Assembly: GCF_001636545.1 (NCBI RefSeq)
Contig: NZ_JFHK01000002.1
Coordinates: forward strand, 1 to 64,000
DNA from: Kosmotoga arenicorallina S304
GTDB lineage: Bacteria; Thermotogota; Thermotogae; Petrotogales; Kosmotogaceae
DNA length: 64,000 nt
Direction: 5' to 3'
Position numbers and translations under genes: made by a program. Shown piece by piece: positions 54,827-63,944 of this stretch (position 1 is the first letter of the stretch; every line of letters starts with the position of its first letter). The notes beneath the pieces were generated by a model, which did not search any database, was not told the DNA's origin, and saw nothing but the letters and a program-made list of their open reading frames with translations.

Positions 54827-56263
54827 TTATATTATTATGACAGATAACATTACTCCAAAAAGCAATAAGTACAGAATAAAGGAATTATCGAGCTTTTCAA
54901 GAATTCGGGGCAATGGCTTTAAGAAACTTTTCAGCATGAAATACAGAGGAATTCCGACGGCGATCATGAGCAATGCATCAAGGGTATGGTGCGTGTCAAA
55001 GCCGATAATTCCATGAGCGAATATAGTGAACACCATAATGCCATATCCAAGGGATATATTCCAGCGCTGTTTCATTTTCTCCTTTGATATACCGACAAAT
55101 ATCAGCTTTGAAAAACTAATGACCGTTCCTATCGACGCTACTATCAGAAAGTATTTCGCTGGCCCTGATATGGAATCCATAATGCCATTTTTAGTGACAA
55201 AACCAGATGTTAACGGAGTTCCCATTATCGCTGCCGAGCCGACAATCAAAGGTAGAAATTCCTTGATATTAACTTTACCCTTCCATTCACTGATCTTCTG
55301 AGTACCCAATCGCTCTTTGATGTTCCCCGCAGTCATGAAAAGCAATCCTTTGAACACTGCATGGCTAAACGCATGCCATGCGGCAGCCATATTGCTTGCA
55401 GCGATAATAAAGCCTATCTGTGAAAATGTATGATAAGCGAGAACATCTTTTGCTTTCCTGGCGTTCATAGCAAAGAGTACGCCAGCGACCGCGCTGAATG
55501 TGCCTATCACCAGATAGAAGTTTCTCAACCATTCAAAAGAGCTGTATTGCAAAAATCTGATAACAAGATAATCCTCTATTTTCACCATCAAGCCAGAAAG
55601 TATCGGCGAGATTTCGGTCCCGGCATTTGCGTGAGCATCTGGGAGCCACATCGAAAGCAAAAATAACCCGGATTTGACAGAAAGCCCGGTAAATATAAGC
55701 GCTGCTGGCAACCGGTCCATGTAATCAAGGGCTAAAAAGGAAAAAGTGCCGCTTTTCAAGTAAACAAGCCCGATGCCAACCAGATAAAAATTGAATCCAA
55801 GTGCCGCAATAAGCATGTATTTTACAGTCGCCCATATTTGCTTTCCTTCCCTGCCATACGCAATCAAGATAAAGCCTATTATCGATGCGAGCTCAAAGGA
55901 AACATAGACGTTAAAAAGATCCCTTGTGATAAAAACAGCATTCAATGATCCGAGAAGCAGGGTGATTAGAGCATAGAAAAAGCCATCATAGCTTTTATGA
56001 AGAGAATTTAGAGTCACTGCCGCTAAAACTACTATTACAGCCAAAAGAAAGGGAAGTGAAAATTCATCGTACCCTATTGAAATCCCAAGCATGCCCCAGT
56101 CACCTATAACAGCTTCAAAGTCTTTTCCAAGGTTGAACAAAAGTATGACAGCAGACGCTATCAAAGAAGCAAAAGTTAAGGAAATCGCTATTTTTCTCCT
56201 TCTATGAAGCGCCAGCGATAAGCCACCGAGCAAAAGCGGGATAATGCTCAGATAAATTATCAT
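54827..56263 (-). CDS. Mrp/Mbh-type antiporter subunit D (NuoN-like, MbhH-like)
   Basis: 478 residues, about 14 hydrophobic helices. The proton-pump family segment is seen around FNVYVSFELASIIGF (the conserved Glu), WLPDAHANAGTEISPILSGL and the helix with AYHTFSQIGFIIA. It is the large ion-translocating subunit. Its 5' end overlaps subunit C by 4 nt. This is the only large antiporter-type subunit in the operon; no MrpA-like NuoL protein is present. Confidence 0.92.
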   Translation of the reverse strand: MIIYLSIIPLLLGGLSLALHRRRKIAISLTFASLIASAVILLFNLGKDFEAVIGDWGMLGISIGYDEFSLPFLLAVIVVLAAVTLNSLHKSYDGFFYALITLLLGSLNAVFITRDLFNVYVSFELASIIGFILIAYGREGKQIWATVKYMLIAALGFNFYLVGIGLVYLKSGTFSFLALDYMDRLPAALIFTGLSVKSGLFLLSMWLPDAHANAGTEISPILSGLMVKIEDYLVIRFLQYSSFEWLRNFYLVIGTFSAVAGVLFAMNARKAKDVLAYHTFSQIGFIIAASNMAAAWHAFSHAVFKGLLFMTAGNIKERLGTQKISEWKGKVNIKEFLPLIVGSAAIMGTPLTSGFVTKNGIMDSISGPAKYFLIVASIGTVISFSKLIFVGISKEKMKQRWNISLGYGIMVFTIFAHGIIGFDTHHTLDALLMIAVGIPLYFMLKSFLKPLPRILEKLDNSFILYLLLFGVMLSVIII

Positions 56264-56622
56264 TCTTCTTCCCCTTCCAGCATATTTTCAATCAGATTGA
56301 CATCTACCGTATGAAACCTATTATGGAGCATTATTGTAAAGGCAAGCAATAGGCTCAAAATAGCAAATCCAATTACGATACTCGTAATTATCACTGCCTG
56401 AGGTATTGGGTCTGCAAAATTTTCCGCTTCAAAGGGTACAGACTGGATGATAGGTGCTTTTGTGCCACTCTTTGAAGAAATAGCCACAAAGAAGAGCGTT
56501 ACGGAAGTTTCAACGATACCAAGAGCAAGTATTTTCTTTATCAGGTTCGAAGTCAGGAGCATCCCCAGCGTGCCTATAAAGGCCCCAACCAAAGATGTAT
56601 ATATTACCACATCGCTTATCAT
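56260..56622 (-). CDS. Antiporter subunit C (MrpC/NuoK-like)
   Basis: 120 residues with three helices, NuoK-like. VGAFIGTLGMLLTSNLIKKILALGIVE is quoted here only as GMLLTSNLIKKILALGIVE, and DPIPQAVIITSIVIGFAILS carries the conserved family Pro-Gln. ATG 56622 follows GGAGGGGG and overlaps the subunit B stop by 4 nt (ATGA). Confidence 0.9.
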   Translation of the reverse strand: MISDVVIYTSLVGAFIGTLGMLLTSNLIKKILALGIVETSVTLFFVAISSKSGTKAPIIQSVPFEAENFADPIPQAVIITSIVIGFAILSLLLAFTIMLHNRFHTVDVNLIENMLEGEEE

Positions 56623-57305
56623 AGTGTCCCCCTCCTGACCACGAATTCGCTTGCCATTTTCCACGATCCCGCATAAACTTTAAGCCCTATAAAGAGGTTA
56701 AGAAGTGGTATAACACCCCCACTCAAGATGCTTCCGAAGTTTTGCAATTCGCTAAGCTTGAAAGAAAAATTCGGGAAAGAAAATCCCATGGTCATCAATG
56801 ACAGAGTAGCAACGAGCGCTATGTTTTCCAAAATCCTCATCTGCAATTTTTCATAGTGAGAAAGAGCTTTTATAAAACTCGAGCTTACTCCATAAAGCAC
56901 AACGCTACCTGCAAGAATCACGCCTCCAGCGAAACCACCGCCTGGTGAAATATGCCCATTTAATACCACATACAAAAAGAGCGTAACTGATATGGCTAAT
57001 ATACCTGAACTATAAACCTGAGCAGTTCCGAAAACAGTTTGTTCAGAAAGCTCGCTTCTGGGTTCAGCTTTCAACATGATGGTCACACCAAGAACCCCAA
57101 CGGAAAACACGATCACTTCAAAAAGAGTATCGTAGGCCCGCGACTGCAAATAAACAGCAGTGACTGTGTTTGGCACTTTCACTTTTTCTATTAAAGTCGC
57201 TATTTTGGCCTTAGGTTCGGAAGTTGGCGTAAAATCGATCTGAAAAAGCAAAAGACCAAAAATATAGCATACAAGAATTATCACCAGAGATTTCTTTAAG
57301 TTCAT
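56619..57305 (-). CDS. Antiporter subunit B with MbhE-like N-terminal segment
   Basis: 228 residues. The N-terminal part (PNTVTAVYLQSRAYDTLFEV, then VLGVTIML) corresponds to MbhE, the C-terminal end of MrpA, and the rest to MrpB/MbhF: NGHISPGGGFAGGVILAGSV near residue 117. In the archaeal Mbh clusters these are two genes, so this is a natural E-F fusion. Several further helices follow. Overlaps both neighbours by 4 nt. Confidence 0.85.
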   Translation of the reverse strand: MNLKKSLVIILVCYIFGLLLFQIDFTPTSEPKAKIATLIEKVKVPNTVTAVYLQSRAYDTLFEVIVFSVGVLGVTIMLKAEPRSELSEQTVFGTAQVYSSGILAISVTLFLYVVLNGHISPGGGFAGGVILAGSVVLYGVSSSFIKALSHYEKLQMRILENIALVATLSLMTMGFSFPNFSFKLSELQNFGSILSGGVIPLLNLFIGLKVYAGSWKMASEFVVRRGTL

Positions 57306-57997
57306 AGGTATCTCTCCACAATGTTTTTTAGTTCCCCGGAACTTTCAAGTTCATTCAAGTCTGAAACTATGAAATTCTTCAAATCTTCCGCTCCCCTTGA
57401 CAAAAGAAAGATGTAACGTGTCCTGGATGATGGTACGGCTTCAATTTTCTCCACCGTTTTGCCCAGGATTTTCAGGTTAATGTAATCCACCTCACGGTCT
57501 CCTATTTTGAAAAGAATTGTGTCGAGATAAGGAATTTTTTCAAAAAAGTCTTGATCTTGAACATTATCATCTATCAGGCCGCCGCAAACTATATCAACAT
57601 TTCCAGATTTTAGCGCCTCTATTGCCTGAGAAGAGTTCTTAAAGGCTTTCGGCTCAATATGATAACCTTCAAGCACCTGTATTCTGGAAATTATTTCCCA
57701 TTCAAGCCCATGAAGAGTATCGTTACTGTGGTATATCATATGAGGGGTTGGAATATAACCAATTCTTACCCTTCGCTGTTTTCTAATTGCCATTATATAA
57801 ACCAATATGATAAGGATGACACCAACTGTGAATTGTGTCAGCGCAACATCCGGTGCTCCGAGAAGGAGCATTATTAATGACGAAAAAAAACCTAAAATTC
57901 CATACCAAATAACTGCTTTAAAGTTAGTTTTTGCAGATATCATTGATATAGATGCAACAAGATAAAAAATCGAGAAAGCAGCTACTGCAAAAAGCAT
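57302..57997 (-). CDS. DUF4040 (MbhD-like) subunit fused to a solute-binding-protein-like domain
   Basis: 231 residues. Residues 1-71 form three helices of the DUF4040/MbhD type, with the family motif APDVALTQFTVG at 48-59. A basic patch, RKQRR (72-76), places the following part in the cytoplasm by the positive-inside rule. Residues 77-231 look like a shortened family 3 solute-binding domain: RIGYIPTPHMIYH, HGLEWEIISRIQVLEGYHIE, then IEALKSGNVDIVCGG, and an ending ELESSGELKNIVERYL. The DUF4040 subunits I know of end soon after the helices. The added domain may sense a small ligand and regulate ion transport. Binding is not shown. Confidence 0.75.
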   Translation of the reverse strand: MLFAVAAFSIFYLVASISMISAKTNFKAVIWYGILGFFSSLIMLLLGAPDVALTQFTVGVILIILVYIMAIRKQRRVRIGYIPTPHMIYHSNDTLHGLEWEIISRIQVLEGYHIEPKAFKNSSQAIEALKSGNVDIVCGGLIDDNVQDQDFFEKIPYLDTILFKIGDREVDYINLKILGKTVEKIEAVPSSRTRYIFLLSRGAEDLKNFIVSDLNELESSGELKNIVERYL

Positions 57998-57998
57998 T

Positions 57999-58271
57999 TT
58001 ACCTCCTCTGGGAATTTAAATAAGCTCTAGCAATAATGTGTGAGATAACAGGCCCCGAGACAACGATCAGTCCTATCAAGACAAGCGCTTCCAGTGGATT
58101 TAGCAACCCAAAAAAGAATGCTGAAAGAGCAAGCATGCTCAAACCAACCGTATCGGAAATACCAAAATAATGCAAAGATTGCACCAGACTTCTTGCAATA
58201 ACAGCTCGCAATGTCCCAAAAATAACAAGAAAGCTTCCGCTGAAAAAAAAGAAAAGAGCAATTATCTTCAT
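57999..58271 (-). CDS. Antiporter subunit G (MrpG/MbhC-like)
   Basis: 90 residues with three helices. FFFSGSFLVIFGTLRAVIAR, then VGLSMLALSAFFFGL and VSGPVISHIIARAYLNS match MnhG. It lies 1 nt upstream of the DUF4040 fusion gene and overlaps subunit F by 4 nt. Confidence 0.87.
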   Translation of the reverse strand: MKIIALFFFFSGSFLVIFGTLRAVIARSLVQSLHYFGISDTVGLSMLALSAFFFGLLNPLEALVLIGLIVVSGPVISHIIARAYLNSQRR

Positions 58272-58522
58272 TTTCCATCCCTCATTCCCAAAAAATAAGC
58301 AGCGATAATTGTCCCTCCGGAATTCAAAAAAAGGAAAATTAAGATGATTTCTGAAAGATATCTCACTTCGAATACAAGTTCAAGAAATATGAGCAATACT
58401 AGAGCTTTCATTGTGATTGATGAGTAAGTTATAAGAAGGTGCCACGGATTTCGATTACCTGAATAAAGGAAGAGAACGATGAAGGAATATATCAATGTCC
58501 CAATGGCAATGAAAGAAATCAT
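58268..58522 (-). CDS. Antiporter subunit F (MrpF/MbhB-like)
   Basis: 84 residues, three hydrophobic helices. A small membrane subunit of Mrp-type antiporters, recognised from its place between E and G and from LVLLIFLELVFEVRYLSEI. It overlaps both neighbours by 4 nt. The family signature is weak, so position is part of the evidence. Confidence 0.78.
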   Translation of the reverse strand: MISFIAIGTLIYSFIVLFLYSGNRNPWHLLITYSSITMKALVLLIFLELVFEVRYLSEIILIFLFLNSGGTIIAAYFLGMRDGK

Positions 58523-58875
58523 CTCTTCCTCACCTCATGGATAACCAAAATATTCTTTTCCTTAAAGACCACCAGTTCCTCAGGTGTCAGAGTTATCGAA
58601 ACTATCTTCCCGAATTCCTCCATCCGGTTTTTAGGGGAAGGAGTTTCGGAAGTTGAAAATACCTGGGTCGTAAGAAGCATTTTGAAAGCTTGCATAATTG
58701 CCTTTGGAATATTAAAAAGAATAGCCTTTATGACCCCAATGGCATTGCCCGTGGGGATAACCCTCCTTCCCACAAACCAGGAAAAACTTGCTGCTATAAC
58801 GGCAAATATTAGATTTTCAAGGTTCATTGACGTTGACGCCATCATCCATACTAAAAATGAAAGAAAGAAAATCAT
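58519..58875 (-). CDS. Antiporter subunit E (MrpE/MbhA-like)
   Basis: 118 residues. Two N-terminal helices with LENLIFAVIAASFSWFVGRR, then a soluble part with TLTPEELVVFKEKNILVIHEV, the counterpart of the TLTPGT segment of MnhE. First antiporter gene in the run; its ATG overlaps the radical SAM gene stop by 4 nt. Confidence 0.85.
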   Translation of the reverse strand: MIFFLSFLVWMMASTSMNLENLIFAVIAASFSWFVGRRVIPTGNAIGVIKAILFNIPKAIMQAFKMLLTTQVFSTSETPSPKNRMEEFGKIVSITLTPEELVVFKEKNILVIHEVRKR

Positions 58876-59828
58876 GATTCCTCCAACAGCGGTTTTACCC
58901 TAAATTCTTCTTTTTTTTCAAAGTGTTGCATCCAGCCATCAAAACCGTAATCTTCCAGAAGCGTTAAAGCATAATTGTATTCATCCGGTGTGATCCTTCG
59001 CGCCAATTCAGAATATTCAGAGGCTTTATAGACAGGCTTGTATTGCGACATTAGAGAAATTGGCACCGATAGGGAAAGCTCAAACGCGAGAAAGTCGAGC
59101 ATCTCTTCAGTTCCGGATATTTTTTCTGGCAGAACCAGATGCCTGATTATTAGCCCTCGTTGGAATCTTTCGTTTTTCTTGAATGCGCCAACTTGCCTGT
59201 ACATTTCCTTTATTGATTTTCTTGTTACAGTCCAATAATCCGGAACTCCTGAGTATTTCTTTCCCATATCATCGGAAGTATAACGTATATCAGCCAGATA
59301 AATATCAACAATTCCTTCAAGCGATTTGATAGTTTCCAGTTTCTCATAGCCGCTTGTGTTGTATACAATAGGAAGCTTGAATCCCTTTTCTATAGCGTAT
59401 TCTAAAGCTTTCAGTATATGAGGGAGATGTGGTGTGGGCGTAACCAGATCCAGAGTTTCCCCTCCCTGTTCCTGAATTTTCAAGAACAACTTTCCGAGCT
59501 CTCTAACATCTATTTCCCTGCCTCTGTTCATCTGGCTAAAGCCAAAGTTTTGGCAATATACACATTTCATGGAGCAACCGCTGAAAAATACCGCGCCAGC
59601 ACCACCTTCGCCAACAAGGGGAGGCTCCTCACCATAATGAAGAACCGCTGCACTTATCTTAGCTGTGGAGCCCTGACCACATATTCCTGTTGAATGGTAT
59701 CTGTTTACCTTGCACTCTCTTGGACATAGCTGGCACTGTTTTAGATGAGATTCAAAGGATGTTATTATTTCCCTTAACGTTCCGTTTTTATAAGCTTCAA
59801 GGTATAAAGGGAATGTCAATACCTTCAC
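58872..59828 (-). CDS. Radical SAM protein, PflA-like
   Basis: 318 residues. The radical SAM cluster motif CxxxCxxC is Cys85, Cys89 and Cys92 (SGCSMKCVYCQN). An extra Cys-rich N-terminal region (CQLCPREC, then Cys50 in TGICGQG) fits the COG1313 branch of putative pyruvate formate-lyase activating enzymes. No pyruvate formate-lyase gene is in the window. Sits between murA and the antiporter genes with 4-nt overlaps on both sides; a link to these is not evident. Confidence 0.87.
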   Translation of the reverse strand: MKVLTFPLYLEAYKNGTLREIITSFESHLKQCQLCPRECKVNRYHSTGICGQGSTAKISAAVLHYGEEPPLVGEGGAGAVFFSGCSMKCVYCQNFGFSQMNRGREIDVRELGKLFLKIQEQGGETLDLVTPTPHLPHILKALEYAIEKGFKLPIVYNTSGYEKLETIKSLEGIVDIYLADIRYTSDDMGKKYSGVPDYWTVTRKSIKEMYRQVGAFKKNERFQRGLIIRHLVLPEKISGTEEMLDFLAFELSLSVPISLMSQYKPVYKASEYSELARRITPDEYNYALTLLEDYGFDGWMQHFEKKEEFRVKPLLEES

Positions 59829-61093
59829 TCCTCATCAGGATAGACCCTAAGATAAGCACCAATAGAGTTGAATTTTTCTTTTAATTTCTCATATCCTCTG
59901 AATATATGTCCGGCATTGTGGACAATCGTTTCGCCTTCTGCAGCCATGCCAGCAATGACAAGGGCAGCAGCAGCTCTTATATCAGGAGCACTTATTTCGG
60001 CACCGCTGAGTTTTCGAGTTCCTTTGATGTGAGCTCTTCTGTCTTTAACCTTTATGTGGGCGCCCATCCTATTCATTTCATCAACATAGCCAAAGCGATT
60101 TTCGAAAACAAGCTCTTCTACGATAGAATCCCCTTCAATTGTGGAAAGCACCGCTGTAATAATTGGCTGCAAATCTGTTGGGAATCCAGGATAAGGTTCG
60201 GCGCTGACTTTAACAGGCTTTAGCTTGTTTAATACTTCCACTCTAACTGTATTATCACTTACAGTAACTTCTGCGCCCATTTTCTTCAAAGTGTCAAGCA
60301 GGGCTTTCAAATGATCGGGAATAACATTTTCAACAATAACATTGCCACGGGTTATGACGCCAGCAAGCAAGTATGTTCCGGCTTCTATCCTATCGGGGAT
60401 TACACTGTACTCGCTTCCGTGGAGTTTTTTAACCCCTCTAATACGAATAGTATCTGTACCTGCACCACTAACGTTCGCGCCAGCCTTATTAAGGAAATTC
60501 TGGAGATCAACTATTTCTGGTTCCTCGGCGGCGTTCTTAATAACTATTTCGCTATCTTCCATCAACGAAGCGGTGGTCATCAGTTGCTCTGTTGCGCCAA
60601 CGCTTTTAAAAGGCAATTCATATTCAACATGGCTGTCAAATTCAGCGGGTATTTCGCCAAAGACATCACCATGTTCTTCCACTATCTTCAAGCCAAAACG
60701 TTTTAAACCTTCGACGTGATAATCAACAGGCCTTTGTCCGATATTGCAACCCCCTGGCTTTCCCACTCTTGCCCAGCCACATGCCATAACCAATGGGCCG
60801 AACAGGTTAAACGATGCCCTCATCTTTCCTACCAGATCGTAGGGAACGTTCCCCAAAAGGATTTCTCCGGGTTCTATTTGCACTACTCCGTGCTCAAAAG
60901 TTACTTTTTTCCCTATTTTTTGGAGTATGGAGAGCATTGTATTAATATCTCTCAGTTCCGGTACATTTCTTATGACCACGGGTTCATCAATCATTACGGT
61001 TGCAGCAAGTATTGGAAGAGCCGCATTTTTCGCACCGCTAATTCTTACCGTTCCTTCAAGCTTTTTTTCACCAGACACAATTATTTGACTCAA
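59825..61093 (-). CDS. murA: UDP-N-acetylglucosamine 1-carboxyvinyltransferase
   Basis: 422 residues. First committed step of peptidoglycan synthesis. The catalytic Cys116 (GGCNIGQRPVDYH), the fosfomycin target, is present. KNAALPILAA at 22-31 and other EPT-fold repeats are intact. ATG start overlaps the peptidase stop by 4 nt. Confidence 0.97.
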   Translation of the reverse strand: MSQIIVSGEKKLEGTVRISGAKNAALPILAATVMIDEPVVIRNVPELRDINTMLSILQKIGKKVTFEHGVVQIEPGEILLGNVPYDLVGKMRASFNLFGPLVMACGWARVGKPGGCNIGQRPVDYHVEGLKRFGLKIVEEHGDVFGEIPAEFDSHVEYELPFKSVGATEQLMTTASLMEDSEIVIKNAAEEPEIVDLQNFLNKAGANVSGAGTDTIRIRGVKKLHGSEYSVIPDRIEAGTYLLAGVITRGNVIVENVIPDHLKALLDTLKKMGAEVTVSDNTVRVEVLNKLKPVKVSAEPYPGFPTDLQPIITAVLSTIEGDSIVEELVFENRFGYVDEMNRMGAHIKVKDRRAHIKGTRKLSGAEISAPDIRAAAALVIAGMAAEGETIVHNAGHIFRGYEKLKEKFNSIGAYLRVYPDEE

Positions 61094-62793
61094 AATTCTC
61101 CCTCCATAAAATAACCATTATCCACCAAAAAATCAATTAACTCAGAAATTGCTTCCTGAGAGATTCCGTAATAAACGGAAATAAATAATTCAGTGGATTC
61201 TCTACTTCCTAATATATTTGCCGATACCGTAATCAATTCTGCCAGAGATACAGCATTCCATTTCAACGATTTTTTTAAAGTTTCAGGAAGGTCATAATAC
61301 CATTCAAATCCTATAGACCCCTCAAATTTTGGAACCAGGCTCCTTTCAGATGGTAGAAAAGATTCTATGGAGAACAGAGAGTTAAAACCGTTTTCTTGCG
61401 CTTCAAAGGCTTTCAAAAAGGCTCCATATAACTCTTTGCTTCCGGGTTTGTGTTTGATATTCTCACAGTAATAAACGAAATCAGATATCGATTTGCTCTT
61501 TATATATACATCGGAATGGGGGTTGGAAGATGACATATCTTTCAGGCTTTTCAGAACAGAACTACCAACCCATTCTAATTCTTTGCAGTCCACTTTATCG
61601 GGACTGTCTGCATCTGTATGATAGTACCGATCGGGCAGGTGACCCAGAAAAGGAGAGCTTATGCCAATGGCTGTAAAAGGGCAATGATCAGAACCTGCAC
61701 TATATGGGATTCTATAAAAGCGTTTAATAGGTATTTCATCGCATCGGGGAATATTTTTCATGATGTTATATTCAAGCAGATAGTCATATCTCTTCGGTAA
61801 GATAGGCGGCGTTTCCGTAAGCAAAAAGGAAGAGCCTGTTTTATCCTGATTTTCCCCGACCATATCGAGATTGATTACCAAAAAGGGTAGATCATCTTCC
61901 CGCTTCATTTCAATAGCGTAAGGTGTGCTCCCAAGAAATTCAGGCACTAAAGAGATTTTTATAGGAGGAAACCCCTTTGCGGCTGATATTATTTCTGCAA
62001 TTTCAAGTGCAAGTGCCGCTCCGCTGGCATTATCATTTGCACCCGGAGAAGGATGGCATAGATGGGCAATGATTAACACATAGGGGCTCTTCTTCTCTGT
62101 CAGGTCTATTTCTAGAATCTGTAACATTCCCTTCTCAACCATTGTCTCGACTGAAGCTTCTATTGATACCTGCCCTTTTTCCAGAAGCTTTTCTAATAAA
62201 CGGTACTTCCTTTCAGAAAGAGAGAAGCCAAAAGCTCTATATTTGTAATCCTCTTTTGTATTGGGAATGCTCAGATAATTAACTACATCGAGGTTACTTT
62301 CGGGTTCACGGGCAATTTCCGGACATTGACCTCTCATATGACTCAGAAGAATGGCTTTTGCCCCTCCATTGATGACTGCATCTTCGAACACTCTTTTTGG
62401 AGTAGCTTTTGCCAGCACTGCTTTGCCCAAGTAATTCCCCTTACCTTTGTACACCACAAGAGGCAACTCGATCCAGCCATCAGTTGGTGCGCTGCCAAAA
62501 AGCAGTGCGGTGGGAGAATTCTTTAAAGATGTGATAAATTGCCTATATGGTTTCTTTAGCCAGAGTTCAGCCTTGATGGGCTCCCAGGCGAAGGTTGATC
62601 TGTAATTCCCAAATATTGATTCACCATCGCAGGGATATTCCTTAATTCGAATTGCATTTGATGGAACACCCGCATTTTTGAGATAAGAAACCAGTTTTAC
62701 AAGTAATTCGCTGTATGACGCACTTCCGCGAGAGCGTGTAAATCCACTGATGAATTCAACAAGGGCTTTGGTTTTTTCGCCACTTATTTTCAT
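61090..62793 (-). CDS. DUF4910/M28-like zinc aminopeptidase
   Basis: 567 residues. The catalytic part has the co-catalytic zinc ligands expected of M28-type peptidases: His244 or His247 (AHLCHPSPG), Asp254 (ANDNASG), Glu285 (VPEFLGS), Asp310 (NLDMVGE) and a late His (YYHTDADS). Inserted before it is a PA-like region (about 100-180). The protein ends with a winged-helix-like tail. No signal peptide, so probably cytoplasmic. Start ATG 62793 shares a base with the previous stop. Matches the DUF4910 domain family; peptide substrate unknown. Confidence 0.82.
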   Translation of the reverse strand: MKISGEKTKALVEFISGFTRSRGSASYSELLVKLVSYLKNAGVPSNAIRIKEYPCDGESIFGNYRSTFAWEPIKAELWLKKPYRQFITSLKNSPTALLFGSAPTDGWIELPLVVYKGKGNYLGKAVLAKATPKRVFEDAVINGGAKAILLSHMRGQCPEIAREPESNLDVVNYLSIPNTKEDYKYRAFGFSLSERKYRLLEKLLEKGQVSIEASVETMVEKGMLQILEIDLTEKKSPYVLIIAHLCHPSPGANDNASGAALALEIAEIISAAKGFPPIKISLVPEFLGSTPYAIEMKREDDLPFLVINLDMVGENQDKTGSSFLLTETPPILPKRYDYLLEYNIMKNIPRCDEIPIKRFYRIPYSAGSDHCPFTAIGISSPFLGHLPDRYYHTDADSPDKVDCKELEWVGSSVLKSLKDMSSSNPHSDVYIKSKSISDFVYYCENIKHKPGSKELYGAFLKAFEAQENGFNSLFSIESFLPSERSLVPKFEGSIGFEWYYDLPETLKKSLKWNAVSLAELITVSANILGSRESTELFISVYYGISQEAISELIDFLVDNGYFMEGEF

Positions 62794-63944
62794 TATGACC
62801 ACCCATCTTCATTCTTAAAACTCTCTATCCTTACCTTTGCCCCGGGAATGAAGTAGCTTTTTAATCCTAAACCAAAAATGCTTTTTGAAAATATTGAAAC
62901 ATAAGAAAAGAGAAGCCTTGCAAATTTTTTATCCTTTATTAGCTGAACCTTTTCGGGGAAATTTCTTAAAAAGCTGTTCCGTAATCCAACGGCCATTACA
63001 AGATTTTCCAGAATAGGTTGAAGCTCACGGAGATATTTCTTGTTGAGCCCAGAATTCCTGTATTTAATGATAGATTTTGCAGCAACCATGCCTGAGTAAA
63101 GGGCATAGCTTATCCCTTCACCCGTCCAGCTATCAACAAGTCCTGCGCTGTCGCCAATTAACAGACACCCATCCATTAGTTCATTCGCTTTGTAAATAAA
63201 ATCCAGCGAGAAATCCGGAATTGGAGTTACACGATAATCAATGTTTTCAGGTATTTCATACCGGGTTGATTTAAGATTATCCATTGATTTATAAAAAGAC
63301 TGTTTACCTTCCGAATAAACACCAGAGCCTATCGAGGCTTTTTCAACACCCGGGAAATACCAGACATAGCCATTTTCGAAAAAAGTAAGCGAAGCCGCAT
63401 TTGAAAGTTTTTTAGCTTTGAAATGAACTATGCTGGAATATTTCTGATGGAATTTATCTGTCAACAAGCTTAAACCAAATACACCTGCGGCGATGAGCAC
63501 ATAATCAGCGTGAAATTCGGTATTATCTGTCTTGACCTTGAAGAACTCGCTGCTTTTTTCTACTGCAATTGCCCGTTCCTTCTTGAATTCTAATCCAGAT
63601 TCAATGGCGGCTTTCAGGAGTTCGCCGTCTAAAATGGATCTGGTGGTGATATAAAATATTGGATTTTTGAAAAGCAAGCTGCATACCTTCTTGGTTTGCC
63701 CATTTTTTCCATAATTTACCGCAAGCTTTCTCACGGGGTTTGCTTCCACTCGAGTACGAGGAAAGATTTTTTTAAGTAATCTTAAAGCTTTTGGCGTAAG
63801 GCCGCCTCCACAGCCTTTATCTTTATCGTAACCGAATTTGTCGATCAACAAGACCCTGGCACCGTTTTCAGAAAGGATTTTTGATGCCGCGCAACCTGCT
63901 GGACCAGCCCCGATTACTATGACATCATATCTCTCTACTTGCAA
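62793..63944 (-). CDS. Geranylgeranyl reductase-family FAD oxidoreductase
   Basis: 383 residues. FAD Rossmann motif DVIVIGAGPAGCAASKIL at 7-24, GCGGGLTPKAL near 50, the GGR-type GYVWYFPGVEKASIG near 195 and the second FAD motif LLIGDSAGLVDSWTGEGI near 280. The family reduces double bonds in prenyl lipids or acts on other polyprenyl or hydroxylated substrates. TTG start 63944 behind AGGAGGGAG. First gene of the 11-gene run. Nothing recognised in 63945-64000 beyond its leader. Confidence 0.85.
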   Translation of the reverse strand: MQVERYDVIVIGAGPAGCAASKILSENGARVLLIDKFGYDKDKGCGGGLTPKALRLLKKIFPRTRVEANPVRKLAVNYGKNGQTKKVCSLLFKNPIFYITTRSILDGELLKAAIESGLEFKKERAIAVEKSSEFFKVKTDNTEFHADYVLIAAGVFGLSLLTDKFHQKYSSIVHFKAKKLSNAASLTFFENGYVWYFPGVEKASIGSGVYSEGKQSFYKSMDNLKSTRYEIPENIDYRVTPIPDFSLDFIYKANELMDGCLLIGDSAGLVDSWTGEGISYALYSGMVAAKSIIKYRNSGLNKKYLRELQPILENLVMAVGLRNSFLRNFPEKVQLIKDKKFARLLFSYVSIFSKSIFGLGLKSYFIPGAKVRIESFKNEDGWS

